DNA of 64,000 bases, taken from assembly GCA_029817715.1 (NCBI GenBank), contig JARUPY010000465.1, positions 2,542,001-2,606,000 on the forward strand. Reading direction: 5' to 3'. The DNA is from Melastoma dodecandrum. Taxonomy: Eukaryota > Streptophyta > Magnoliopsida > Myrtales > Melastomataceae. Position numbers and translations under genes: made by a program. Positions 25,001-34,542 of the stretch are shown piece after piece (the stretch's first letter is position 1; each line of letters starts with the position of its first letter). Under the pieces are notes generated by a model that ran no database searches, was not told the DNA's origin, and saw only the letters and a program-made list of their open reading frames with translations.

Positions 25001-27261
25001 AACATAACTTCATTAAGCCTCTGATAGCTCTGTCATCAGCCTAAAGTCCACCTAAGTAATTCTATAATATCATACTAACTAGACAGGCTTTGAAAATCCA
25101 ACTCATTCACCCACAATAAGGATGTTACTAATAGGGCAAAACTAAGGAACTTAAAATAGAAAACTCACGACTTCCAAATAATTCTACAAAATTTTCAAAC
25201 TAATAATGTAAGAACCATCACACTCAGCCAGCATACACTAACGGACTCTGTGCATGAGTCTTGCATTCAATGGACAATACTTATGCACTCACGATTCCAT
25301 GCAAAGAAGACTCTTTGAAATCGCCATTTCATTCAAAAGCACAACATGACCAGCATCAGATAGTAGAAAGAACCTTGAGGCATGTTTCCACGAATCACTT
25401 TAAGTGTATAATGAACAGTTGCACCAACAAGAACAAAAACAGGTGAAGGAGGTTCTATGGACATCGCTTCAGCAACAGTCAGAAGAATCTCATCAGCCAT
25501 GTGTTCCATTTCTGGTTCAGCCAAATACACAGAGACCGCTTCATGACCAATGCCAACTCCTTTAACCACGAACAAATCAGAAAATACACCCTGCGAAAAT
25601 GTGTTAACAACCATATTAGAATAAAAACAACTTCCTGCGACTGGAGCACTCATCCAATGGTAAATTTTACCTTGTCTTCAAGCTTTATTTGGACATCTAA
25701 GTCCCCACACATTCCACCGCAGTCACTCAGGGGAGAATCTCTTAAAGGAACATGAACAAGATGATGAGGCAGTCCACTAGTTTCGGGTTTAAGCTGCCAC
25801 AGGAACTGTAAGCCCACGAGAGATGAAAACACATTCTCTGCAGTTCAAGAGAAAAATAGTAAGTTGTAATTGGAAGAGACAACTATAAAGAATGGGACAT
25901 ACAACAAAGCGCCTACAGCTTAAAAGACATCAAATCCAGGTGGCCTGGCCATAAACAATCATCACAGCAGCAGTTCATTGATTTGCAAACTAAACTACAA
26001 GCACATCCATGTCATATAAATTAATATGTAGAACAAGAACTCTAAAGCTCAATTCCATCGTGCTCATTCACTCCAGTCTAATTAACTGAAAAAAGTTGGT
26101 CGAAAATGAATGACAGAGAAGACCAGATTAAGAAGCCAACCACTCGAAAGCTTAATCTCTTTTCAAGACAACTTCCCTTCCTGAATATAGAATCCCAACC
26201 ATTTGAAACTAAGCTTGAATCGGGAAAATTAAGGATGAACTCCCCCTTTTATACACCTTCAACGACTCACAAAGTTAAGACCCAGAATAATATGTGGCCT
26301 TTAAGCATACCTTCAACATCAAAGGCTCGCAGACGAAGAGTGGCAAGTCCATCCAAGTCTAGTTTTACGGAGCTATGAAAGATCTGGAATCTGGAAAATA
26401 TATCAATGAAAACCTTGCAACGGATTACTACTCCTGTATGCATATCAGTAGCATAAATCGCTGTCTCCTTACGTCCACTGTATGGAGCAATAGATCTTAA
26501 TCGTGCACTTGTCGAACAGCGATTGGAAGCATTATATTCAGGTGTAACAGATAAAATATCATGATGATCCCATGACCTGCAAAAGAAGAAGAAGGTAATT
26601 TTTCAAGAGCAACTACTCCGAATCAGACTACCCAAAAATTTTTTTACTAATCCAGGTCCAGCCCTCAGGTTACTGACGCTTAAATGAAGGTACAAAGAAA
26701 ATGGCTGCTTGCTAACTCTGAAACAAAACACGCCTAGACGGACTTTGGGGGGGTGGGGAGGGGGGGCTCTTGTGCACTGAAGACATCTACAGACTAAGTT
26801 GCCGGCAAAGAAGGTTGCTCGTAAGCCTTTAGTATTCCAACAGTACAAAACGCCACAAAATCCAACTCATCAGCCAAGAATTTGTAAGTTCTTCCCACGC
26901 AAGAACTCAAAATGACATGAGTCCATTCCTATAAAGCTAATTCTACATGACCACTTTTAAAAAATTCTACATAGCCCACCACACAAAAACAAACCGTCGG
27001 AGCCAAACCTACGGAATCCCTCAGCCACACGAACCATCAGCTTAACAATCATACTCACCACTTGAAGCAACCGTCACTCCCCTGAAGCCGGTACTCGACG
27101 GGATTCGTCATCCTCGGGGGCAACAGGACGTTGACATCAGCAATGTGCGGGCCCCTGCTCAACCCCGAAGCTACCGTTCCATCCGCTCCAAACCACAACA
27201 ACAATGCCACAGAAACCGCCGCCGCCGTAGCAGCACCGCCAAAGCTACAGCCGATCGGCAT
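7099..27261 (-). CDS. NUP210: nuclear pore membrane glycoprotein NUP210/GP210
   Basis: This is the single-pass nuclear pore complex membrane protein gp210, located in the nuclear envelope pore membrane. I reconstruct 36 exons that join in phase to about 1,971 codons, close to the roughly 1,920 aa recalled for Arabidopsis At5g40480. Anchors: exon 1 at 27261-27059 (ATG, signal peptide with AVSVALLLWF); exon 5 at 23132-22786; exon 10 at 20502-19919; exon 24 at 13212-12801; exon 36 at 7460-7099. The lumenal region contains Ig-like repeats and motifs such as SGGSCLLEP and SYCLFFPYSPEHLV. A C-terminal membrane helix (LGMLVSFVLLLVILGISFF) precedes a short tail ending in ESPYYRREGARRRFNPQNTY. The intron after exon 34 appears to use a GC donor at 7709-7708. 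Several introns carry transposons. I see no disabling mutation. Confidence 0.93.
9987..10085. repeat. 36-bp minisatellite in a NUP210 intron
   Basis: Two full 36-bp units (9987-10022 and 10023-10058) and a partial third share GTTGATGTAAGTTAAATC with a few mismatches. A worn partial copy precedes them from about 9966. They lie in the intron between exons at 10447-10518 and 9831-9906. Confidence 0.75.
11665..12306. mobile_element. foldback element C in a NUP210 intron
   Basis: The ends are GAGGAATGTACGTCCATACG and the complement of GAGGAATGCACGTTATTACT, each followed by GTTAG. The flanks atcctacaaa and gtcttacaat look like a worn 10-bp target duplication (7 of 10 match). The interior is about eleven degenerate quasi-palindromes built on CTACTTGAAGTAGCGACTT. 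The subterminal motif TTGCGAAATACGGT is shared with element A. The element sits in the large intron between exons 24 and 25. Confidence 0.75.
13355..13690. repeat. dispersed repeat, copy 1
   Basis: Sequence in a NUP210 intron resembling 57290-57445. Shared words include CGGTGCAATTA, TAGTTAGRCATGTAACA, GACCACATTA or ACCACATTAG, and TATTTTGACTTAA followed by TATTGAATT. The middle differs in length. No coding potential or clear terminal repeats are seen, so the repeat class is unknown. Confidence 0.5.
16381..16698. mobile_element. foldback element D in a NUP210 intron
   Basis: A 318-bp inverted-repeat element with an exact 9-bp target duplication, ttatctgag, at 16372-16380 and 16699-16707. The left end is GAGTTATATTCC and the right end is the complement of GGGGTTTTGTTCC. 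Subterminal TTCGCGAAATA matches TTGCGAAATA on the other side. The interior has quasi-palindromes of the type AAGTCGAACTTATAAAATTC. There is no coding capacity. Confidence 0.85.
23648..24745 (+). mobile_element. 5'-truncated L1-type LINE in a NUP210 intron
   Basis: A 1.1-kb 3' end of a plant L1 retrotransposon. It ends in a poly(A) tail of about 12 bases and is flanked by an 11-bp target duplication, aactaaaagct, at 23637-23647 and 24746-24756. It encodes a zinc-binding reverse-transcriptase tail (CPVCEWEQETVLHALRDCP) followed by an RNase H domain. The RNase H acidic residues are visible in NTDA, LLAEATAL, QTDA and NKVADKLA. Two stop codons lie between the two parts and most of ORF2 is missing, so it is dead. 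The 15-bp word AAACAAAAAATCCTC is tandemly doubled near its 5' end. It lies opposite to NUP210, in the intron between exons 4 and 5. Confidence 0.9.
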
Positions 27262-27840
27262 CTTCCGCTGAGGCGATGATCACATGGACTCCGGAGAGGA
27301 TAGTTTGAGCTTTGAGTAGAAACCCTAGAGCGGTCTAGCGTTGTTGAGGATGGGCGAAAGAGCGGGGTTTTGGGAGGGTTTATGGAGGAGCTCCGGGACG
27401 CGTGTCGGGTTTTAATTGGTCTTCATACGCCCGAGGGGGCGCCTCTAACGTGCTCCATAACGTTCTTGATCGCTGCACGTGCTTCGGGTATTTGGCTTAA
27501 AGTCGCTTTATAAAGTAGTTCGATCACATTAAAAAGGAAGAATTTCCTTTTATACCGATAATTATTTAAATATTTCACGATTTAAGATATTTATTTTTAA
27601 AATTTTTTAAGTGCTCTTATGGAACGAAATAAGGTGATTGTTTTCAGTAACTCAGTTTTTAAAAAATCGAGTTCGAAATTTCGAAAGTCGAGGCCGTAAT
27701 AAGTGATAAACAAAAGTATGAATCCTTTTAACATCTAAAGTAAGTTTGTCCGTGAGAGTATACATGATTCATGCCCCATGTTTACACATAAAGTCATTTT
27801 GAGCTTCAATGATGACAAGGCCCATTATTACGATGGTAGA
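27262..27840 (-). promoter_or_regulatory. upstream region of NUP210
   Basis: Sequence upstream of the NUP210 start codon. It includes a G-box core, CACGTG, at 27476-27481, then AT-rich DNA. Transcription start and TATA box are not clear. Confidence 0.35.
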
Positions 27841-28340
27841 TGTGTTCGAAGGAGCACTCGGTCGAAGGTCAATAATGTCGAAGCAGGGCGTGTCGAAGCA
27901 GGACATATCGAAGTACGGACCAGATGAAGTTCAATCGAAATCTCGTCGAATGAAGTAGCACTCCAAGAAAGAGTCTCAATTGAGGTTTCAAGACTTAGCC
28001 AATTTTTTATGGGGACTTCACCAGAACTTGGTCGACGTAGATAACATGCAGTTAATTTAAATAAAACATGTGCAAAATGTGTATATAAGTTATGTTGGCA
28101 TTTTTATTTGCGGTTATTGTCCAAATAGGATTAAATGTTAGTATAAATATGCGGTCAGTCATTTGTAATAAACACACGACAATCATTCAAAGACCATGAA
28201 TTACTGCTTGGTTGTGTCATTGTACTTTGTTTTACAGAAACATAAGTATGTGTTCGTGCTCATGTGCTTTTGTTCTTGTTCTTGTTTAAATGTCTTGGCG
28301 ACCATATTTCTTTAACTCTGTGTTAGTTTCCGTTATATCG
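27841..28340. mobile_element. possible LTR fragment or solo LTR
   Basis: The stretch has LTR-like composition. GTCGAAGCAGG-type short repeats are followed by a TATA-like tataaatatgcgg (about 28143) and a polyadenylation-like gtaataaac about 30 bases on. I found no paired LTR, primer-binding site or target duplication, so the boundaries and the call are tentative. Confidence 0.3.
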
Positions 28341-28375
28341 TGACGTGTTTAGGCCGCAAACACCCTTTTTCGGTG

Positions 28376-29530
28376 GTTGCAGCTGCCCTTTACGCCGAAG
28401 CAAAAAAGGCAGGCATTAACAATGGGGATGAGAAGCATCATTTTGAAATGTTTTAAAGAATGGCCTCCCATCCCAAAGGGTTCTTGGGCATGGATGAAGG
28501 CAGTGAAAGAGGTACTCGTCGTGCACTTATATTTGGCCTCCTTGGCAAGGATTGCTCTGTGGGGTCTCCTATCAACAGCTTTCATAAGATTTTTCTTCTC
28601 CTTAATTGAATCTCAATATGCTTTCACAGGAAATAAAGGTGATGCATCACTGTTGAAATCAGTGACTAACTGCTGTCTTCATCGGCTTGGATCTTATGTC
28701 GGTCATGAATTTTGCTACAGCGCAAGTTGGCATTCGTGTTTGATAGTTTTTTCCACTGACACTCGATTTTAAAGAAACGAGGCCGAGGAATCTTCTCCGG
28801 GACACTTGTAATCTTCTCTGGTGACTTATTGTTTTTCTTCCAGTTACCTGTTACGTGACGAAGGGCATCTCTGATGGGTTCACGAGCACTGCAGTCGACA
28901 ATTTATGGGCACTAGCTTGAATTCCTCGGGGTTGGAACAGAGCAACTTACCTTTTCCTAGGCATGGTTCGCCTACCATGACAGGCTGCCGTGCCTACAGA
29001 TTTTATTTCACTCTCGATAGTTCGGCAATTATTATCATGAGTTGGATTCAAGAACAGTTTGTGCGTTACTCGTCGGGCTAACCTTTTAGATGGCCTTGAC
29101 GTCCTTATCATGGATCTGAGGAAGGCAGAACCCGTGTGTGCGAAGGTAGAGAAGATCAAACCAGAGATCTCCTGAAGAAGCTTTGTACAGTAATGTGAAG
29201 TACTTTCCGTTGTAGCAGCGTATTGGCGATCACTGAAGCTGTAGAGAAGATTTTAATGGGCTGATGATATCCAATTGGTAGTTTGATCAATCAGTATTTG
29301 CATCATCACTCTTGAAAATAGGCTCATTTCTACTACAGATACAAGGAATTTATTGGCATTTCCTCGTTTTCAGGCATCTACATTTCAAAGTTCCAAGAGC
29401 TTTTAACCCCTTTTGCTGCAAAACGTTGGCTCTCACTTTCTCATCTCGCATCTCCTGGAAAAGTTTCAGAGACTGATCAAGCCGGTGAATGTTATCCTTT
29501 TAACCTCGTAGATGAAAGATCAAAGGTATG
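28376..29530 (+). pseudogene. decayed coding-like sequence, family not recognised
   Basis: Fragments in different plus-strand frames look like former exons. One is ALYAEAKKAGINNGDEKHHF, an in-frame stop, then RMASHPKGFLGMDEGSERGT. A second runs SVTNCCLHRLGSYVGHEF. A third, near 29380-29525, reads ELLTPFAAKRWLSLSHLASP and ends at a donor-like AAG/GTATG. Splice-like sites exist (ctttcacag near 28621), but stops and frame changes prevent one open gene model. I do not recognise the family. It could be a degraded gene copy or a real gene with mis-seen introns. Confidence 0.35.
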
Positions 29531-31003
29531 TTTTTCTTTTGCTCTACGGAAGTTATTCTTGTCCTCTTAAGCTTTTTGCGGCTAAGTTAAAAGTAGTTAA
29601 GCTTGCTTTCATCTTACGAAACGATTCCTTGCTATAAGAATGAAAAGATGTCACGTCTGGCTAAACCTAGTGCTAGGGATAACGTTGTATTTCCGACAAC
29701 CAAAGCCAACTCTCGCAACACTAAATGGACAGCCGGATTGTATCGGGTTTGTTTGCATAGATCTGCATCCGAAGACAATTCGGTTTCTATATTCAAACTC
29801 AGGAAGATTATCGGAAACGGCCGGGGTAAGTACCATGCCCTTCTTGGGTTTCCTGTTTGGTGGATTCACGGAACAGCAAAGTAACTAAGTTTTAGGGGAG
29901 CATAAACATTCAAAACGTAATCATCTAATTATATTTAAGGGAAAGGGGGATGGATCATCGAGTGGCCTTAAACGCCTCCACAAGAAGAAACAAACAAGTA
30001 GAATTGTAGATGAGTGGTTCCTTTCGTTTGATTGCGATGCGTTGCTGGTGGTGGTGGTGTGATTCGGACGTGGGGAAGTATTTGCATCCCGAGAGAGGAA
30101 GCACAAACGTCCCTTTCAGTTCCTTTCTTCGGGAATCTGCATGAAATCATCCCCCGCAGCTAACTCCCACCACCTTCTTAACCATCCCATTATGTTGTTA
30201 GGATTAGGGAGGTTGTCAAATCGCAATTGTAGCGATATTAATAAGAAGAAATGGTGTTTTGCCAAACTCTGGGAGTTTTTGTTAAACGACGACAGGACAC
30301 CACCCCCTGGATGTATTTGGTGAGGGAAAGGCTAAAAAGGAGTAGGTGCTTAGAATATAAAAAAGTTCATTATCTGGAGAGCTGAGTTTAGAGTTGGTGA
30401 ATCAAATTACAACCATTGTTTAGGGAAAATAAGAATCAATAATGCTAGAGACACGACAATTGAGCACTCAAATGGAAGAATGATAAATAAATAAAGTTGC
30501 CAGCGCTGCGTTGTTTGTCTCTTTTGAACTCCCCCCCTTGTTGGTATTCGGACGAGCATTCCCTTATTTTTTTGGTTAATTTACAAATAATTTTTTCGTT
30601 TACAGTTTTTAAAAATTTTTTGGTATTATTCTGTTAGGAAGAGTGAGCTCAGAAAAAGAAATTAGAACTCACTGTTTTAAATATTAAGCTCATGAAAATG
30701 TAGAAAATGTCACGAATTCGCTACTTCTAATGATGAACTTCGTAATTCCCTGAATATCTCCACGAGTTCCGAAAACTTAAAGAAAAGAATAAAAGGAAAG
30801 CAAATAGTAAAACAATCCGTCTCACCTCCTTTGAACATGACCACCCGTAGCCGAGCCTCTACAAGATTCAGTAGTAGCCCGTGTATCTCCAGCGTAGTTA
30901 ACCAAACAAATCAATCATAATCCGCAACATCGTAGCCCCGTGGCCTGCCCACCCGAGTCTTGCCATGATAATCGACGGTCTTTCCAACATACAACAGCTT
31001 CAC
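29531..31003. other. intergenic, no convincing gene
   Basis: Only short overlapping open frames in several frames are seen, with no recognised domain. The sequence cagcttcac at 30995-31003 is the left target duplication of the next elements. Confidence 0.5.
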
Positions 31004-31302
31004 GTAGTTTTGTTCCTCGAAAACGTTGGTCCGGAAATTGTTTTGTCAAATAAGATCGCAACTTTCGAAATTTTGTTGACTAAGGTAGCGAAATCGACCT
31101 TATAATGTCCGAATTCGATCACGAAGGAAGTCGGCATTTTCGCTTCGGGTACAATGAAATCGGCCTTACAAAGGCCGACTTCCTTCATGATCGAAGTCCG
31201 CATTTGTAAGGACGATTTCGCTACCTTAATCAACGAATTTTGAAAGTTCGACCTTATTTGACGAAATAATTTCCAGACCAACGTTATTTAGGAGCAAAAC
31301 TC
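31004..31302. mobile_element. foldback element E1
   Basis: The left arm starts gtAGTTTTGTTCC and continues AAAACGTTGGTCCGGAAAT. The right arm is its complement, ending ATTTAGGAGCAAAACTC. The two arms pair over about 90 bp. The centre has AAATCGGCCTTACAAAGGCC-type quasi-palindromes. It is directly followed by another element (E2). The three flanking or intervening copies of a c(a/t)(g/a)cttcac-like target word suggest two insertions into one site. Confidence 0.75.
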
Positions 31303-31311
31303 TAACTTCAC

Positions 31312-31680
31312 ATGGCTTTGTTCCATGAAAATGTTAGTCCGTAAAATAATTTACAGACTAGGCTCATAAGTTTAGAAATTTTTTTACTAGGGTAAAAAAA
31401 ATCGGCCTTTGTAAGGTCAATTTTGATTTACAAGGCCAATTTTCAAATTTAAAAAATAAAAATCGGTTTTTAAAACACCAACTTCCTTTAAAGTGATTAA
31501 GAATCGGTATTTCAAACACCGATTTCGTTATTTTTAAATTTTGAAATTAGCATTAGAAAGACCGATTTTCTTAATATATAAAATCGGCTTTACAAATCCC
31601 GATTTCTTGACATTAATTGAAGAATTTCGTAACTTAATATCGTATTTGATGAAATAATTTTTGGACTAGGAACAAAACTC
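31312..31680. mobile_element. foldback element E2, next to E1
   Basis: The left end CTTTGTTCCATGAAAATGTTAGTCCG pairs, in its first 20 bases, with the complement of the right end, GGACTAGGAACAAAACTC. The interior holds about six quasi-palindromes related to AAATCGGTNTTTNAAACACC. The target-like words taacttcac (31303-31311) and cagcttcgc (31681-31689) flank it. There is no coding capacity. Confidence 0.7.
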
Positions 31681-31689
31681 CAGCTTCGC

Positions 31690-32433
31690 ATCCACATGGA
31701 CCAGCTCCAACGCATGATGAGACACCAACACGTAGTAAAGCATCATATACGCACCGTTCCGAAGCCTAACACTAGCATGTCGTAAAGCATCGCGTCTGCA
31801 CCCTTCAGAAGCATACCCGCCTTCAGGGTTAACAGCTTTGCTAAGGCTCGTCCCGACCAAGCACATATTCCCGGGGCCTCACCACCATCATTCCCGTCTC
31901 GGCCGCAATGACCCTTCCTCTTATCCCCGAGCAAGGAGGAGGTTCCTAAGCTCGGGGAGCTGCATGGCGATGTCGTGCTGCCTCGCTGTGACAGAAGAAG
32001 CAACGTCTCTTGGGGGGCAGAGGGGGAGGGGTATGGAGTAAGAGTAGAGCCAGTAATCGCTGGTTACCTCTCGGGGGAGTGATTCCCTGTGAGGGGGAAG
32101 AGGAGGAGGAGGGCAGGTTCTGGACGTAGCGTCTTTGATATTTTTTTTTTGTATTTTTTGAAATTCGTTATTTAAACACACTACATATTTCAAAACAACG
32201 AATAAATGGCAAAATAGTTTGCGACTAACAAAGGCTCATATTCGAACATGCTTTGGTTTCTTTTGGATGTTTTATTTCTAGATGCTTGCTTGTTCAGCGT
32301 CCTTTTTAATTAATTGGTGTACATCCTTGAAATAACCCATCTAAAGTTTCTATTCCACGATCTTTTTAACACGGGGTATTATCCAGAGTGTTAATTGTCC
32401 GGGGGGGCTTCAATAGGTAGTATTGAATATAAT
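31690..32433. other. intergenic, no gene seen
   Basis: GC-richer stretch near 31690-32120 with short overlapping frames and no recognised domain, then AT-rich DNA. Confidence 0.45.
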
Positions 32434-32822
32434 GAGGTTTGTACGGATTTATCGTTAGTTTTTAAAAAAATTTGCGAAAAACTGTCTAAGTTTCAATACA
32501 GTCGAAGGGGCGCCTTTTGAAAATGCCCCTCTCACATAACAAAGAGTGCGGGTTTTCAAAACCCGCCATTCGTGTAAAATGGCCGGGGCGGGTTCAACCC
32601 GCCCCTTCAACACTTTAAAAAAAAAAGATACTCTCGGGGGGCGGGTTTTTAAAATCCGTCTTGGGTTCGATTTTTATTAGAATGAAAATTTTTTAATTTT
32701 TCAGAAAAAAATCATTCAAAGTTCTTGCTAATAGGAATCGAACCCAAGACCTTTCGTAATTTAGCTTTTAACCTTTTTTCATGAATTTTTTTAAAAACTA
32801 AATGTTCATCCGTGCAAAGCTC
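32434..32822. mobile_element. foldback element F, 5' of the F-box gene
   Basis: The ends GAGGTTTGTACGGATTTATC and the complement of GAGCTTTGCACGGATGAACA match the element A terminus in kind. Subterminal TTAGTTTTTAAAAAAATTTG is also shared. The interior has four quasi-palindromes such as GGGGCGGGTTCAACCCGCCC. A second, smaller inverted repeat (about 32660-32751) has the tRNA B-box-like word GGTTCGATTCC in its stem. The flanking 9-mers gaatataat and gataaaatg are not a convincing duplication. It ends about 300 bp before the F-box start codon. Confidence 0.65.
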
Positions 32823-33050
32823 GATAAAATGGATCGACGTTTACTGCTTAAAGCGGTCGCCACACGACATGTATACAGAAGAAAACTTCAAGGCGATGGT
32901 CATAGGGGGGGGGGGGACAGAGAATGAGGAGGAAGGCGCATCCATCCATCCTCTTTGGACCCTCCACCTAGAAAAAAGGAAAAGCAGGAAGGAATTAATA
33001 AATTATAACTTCAGGGTAAGTGAAAAAACTCCCAACCTCACATCTTCTGT

Positions 33051-33070
33051 AGAGAGAGAGAGAGAGAGAG
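33051..33070. repeat. (GA)10 microsatellite in the F-box gene 5' leader
   Basis: An uninterrupted GA run 60 bp upstream of the start codon, in the likely 5' untranslated region. Such GA/CT leaders are common in plant promoters. Confidence 0.7.
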
Positions 33071-33129
33071 TTGTCTGTCTAGCAGAGAGTCCACACACAC
33101 ACACGAACCACAACCAGCAAAAGCCCCGG

Positions 33130-34542
33130 ATGGACGATGCCCTATCGGACGAGCTCCTCCACGAGATCTTCCGACGGCTCCCCCCTTCCCCCGACGTCTC
33201 CCTCGTCTCCAAGCGGTGGCTCTCCGTCCACCGCCAGTCCCTCACCTCGATCTCCCTCCGCTCCCCGCCCTCCCTCCCCGCCTTCTCCTCCCTCCTCTCC
33301 AACCTCCCCAGCCTGTCCTCCGTCTCCGTCTCCGTCTCCGTCACCGCCTCCCCCCTCTCCCCACTCCTCTTCCTCTCCCTCTCCCACCTCTGCCCTAACC
33401 TCAGGTCCCTCTCCTTCCTCCCCTTCCCCCTCTCTCCCCCCTCCCTCTCCCTCCTCTCCCGCAACTGCCCCCGCCTCTCCTCCCTCTCCCTCTCCCTCTC
33501 TCGCCCTCTCCGTTTCCCCTGGCTCCTCCTCTTCCCTTCCCTCCGGGAGCTCTCCGTCCTCGCCTCTGATTATCCCAGCTATGACCTTTGTGATGACGCG
33601 GCCGAGGGTTCCCACCATGACGATGTCGTCCCAGGGGACGATGCTCGCGAGCTGTGGCTCGAGAGCCTCTCCCTGACTGCCATCAAGGGCGATGATTTCG
33701 GCGTCTGTTGGCTCTGGAGGAGGTGCGGCAAGCTCAGGAGGCTCGCGCTTAATAGCTGCGAGGGGATTGGGACTGATGCAGATCACGAGGACGGATACTT
33801 CTGGTTCCTCAGTTGCTTGAAGGGCATCAAGGAAGTCGAAATTAGGATTTGTAGGAGCATAGTCGACGAAATCCTGTCCAAGTTGGCTGAGAACTGCGAG
33901 AGACTTGTTTCTCTGTTGCTGCACGACGGCGGCGGCGATGAGGCACTGCTCCGGTTCCTGAACATTCATCGCTGTAACTTGGAGAGTATCGATTTTAGGT
34001 TACCGATGGACCTGTCGAATGATCATCTCCTGGCTCTATCGAGTAATTGTGGCAGTTTAGTTAGTTTCAAGGTCCAGAGCTGCTTCCTCGGGACCAGTGA
34101 GGGTCTGAAGTCCTTAGCAGCTGCCACTGGTGATCGTCTACGAGAACTGCAGCTCATACACTGCGACGTGGTTGACCGGGAGCGAGGGCTTCTGCCTGCA
34201 TTGGGGCAGCAATTAAGGCATTTGACGAACCTTGACTTGTCGTGTAACGTGATGCTGGAAGACAAGGGTCTGGTCTCCATGTTGGCGTCCTGCGATCAGT
34301 TGCTTGATTTAGGGTTGAGGGGGTGCAGGTCCCTCACGAGCAACGCAGTCATAGCCGTCTCGAGGAGCTGCGTGCGGATCAAATATGTAGACATCGCCGA
34401 TTGTCCGAACATCGAGGAGAAGGCGGTCGAGTTCTTGGTGAGTAATTCTCCTTGGTTGAGGCGGGTGACGGTCGAAAAGAGCAAGGTTTCGAACGTCACA
34501 AAGAGGACTGCGTCACGTAAATCCGTCGAGATTGTGGGATGA
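33130..34542 (+). CDS. F-box / leucine-rich repeat (RNI-like) protein
   Basis: An intronless gene of about 470 codons. The N-terminal F-box begins DDALSDELLHEIFRRLPPSP and includes DVSLVSKRW, which would bind a SKP1 adaptor in an SCF ubiquitin ligase. Leucine-rich repeats follow to the C-terminus (for example LTNLDLSCNVMLEDKGL, LLDLGLRGCRSLTSNAV, IKYVDIADCPNIEEKAVEFL) and would select the substrate. Codons 15-140 are extremely C/T-rich, giving a Ser/Leu/Pro-biased region. The start is at the ATG at 33130. The frame stays open upstream for 106 codons, but that part overlaps element F and the GA microsatellite and has no family resemblance. Position next to NUP210 recalls Arabidopsis At5g40470. 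The substrate is unknown. Confidence 0.88.
   Translation: MDDALSDELLHEIFRRLPPSPDVSLVSKRWLSVHRQSLTSISLRSPPSLPAFSSLLSNLPSLSSVSVSVSVTASPLSPLLFLSLSHLCPNLRSLSFLPFPLSPPSLSLLSRNCPRLSSLSLSLSRPLRFPWLLLFPSLRELSVLASDYPSYDLCDDAAEGSHHDDVVPGDDARELWLESLSLTAIKGDDFGVCWLWRRCGKLRRLALNSCEGIGTDADHEDGYFWFLSCLKGIKEVEIRICRSIVDEILSKLAENCERLVSLLLHDGGGDEALLRFLNIHRCNLESIDFRLPMDLSNDHLLALSSNCGSLVSFKVQSCFLGTSEGLKSLAAATGDRLRELQLIHCDVVDRERGLLPALGQQLRHLTNLDLSCNVMLEDKGLVSMLASCDQLLDLGLRGCRSLTSNAVIAVSRSCVRIKYVDIADCPNIEEKAVEFLVSNSPWLRRVTVEKSKVSNVTKRTASRKSVEIVG

Noticed and set aside
32812..33129. N-terminal extension of the F-box frame by 106 codons
   Set aside because: It runs through the end of foldback element F and a GA microsatellite. 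The family start, with the F-box right after it, is at 33130.
33142..33969. 275-codon open frame antisense to the F-box gene
   Set aside because: It is Glu/Gly-rich only because the sense strand is C/T-rich (Ser, Leu and Pro codons). It has no domain, and it lies opposite a clear F-box coding frame.
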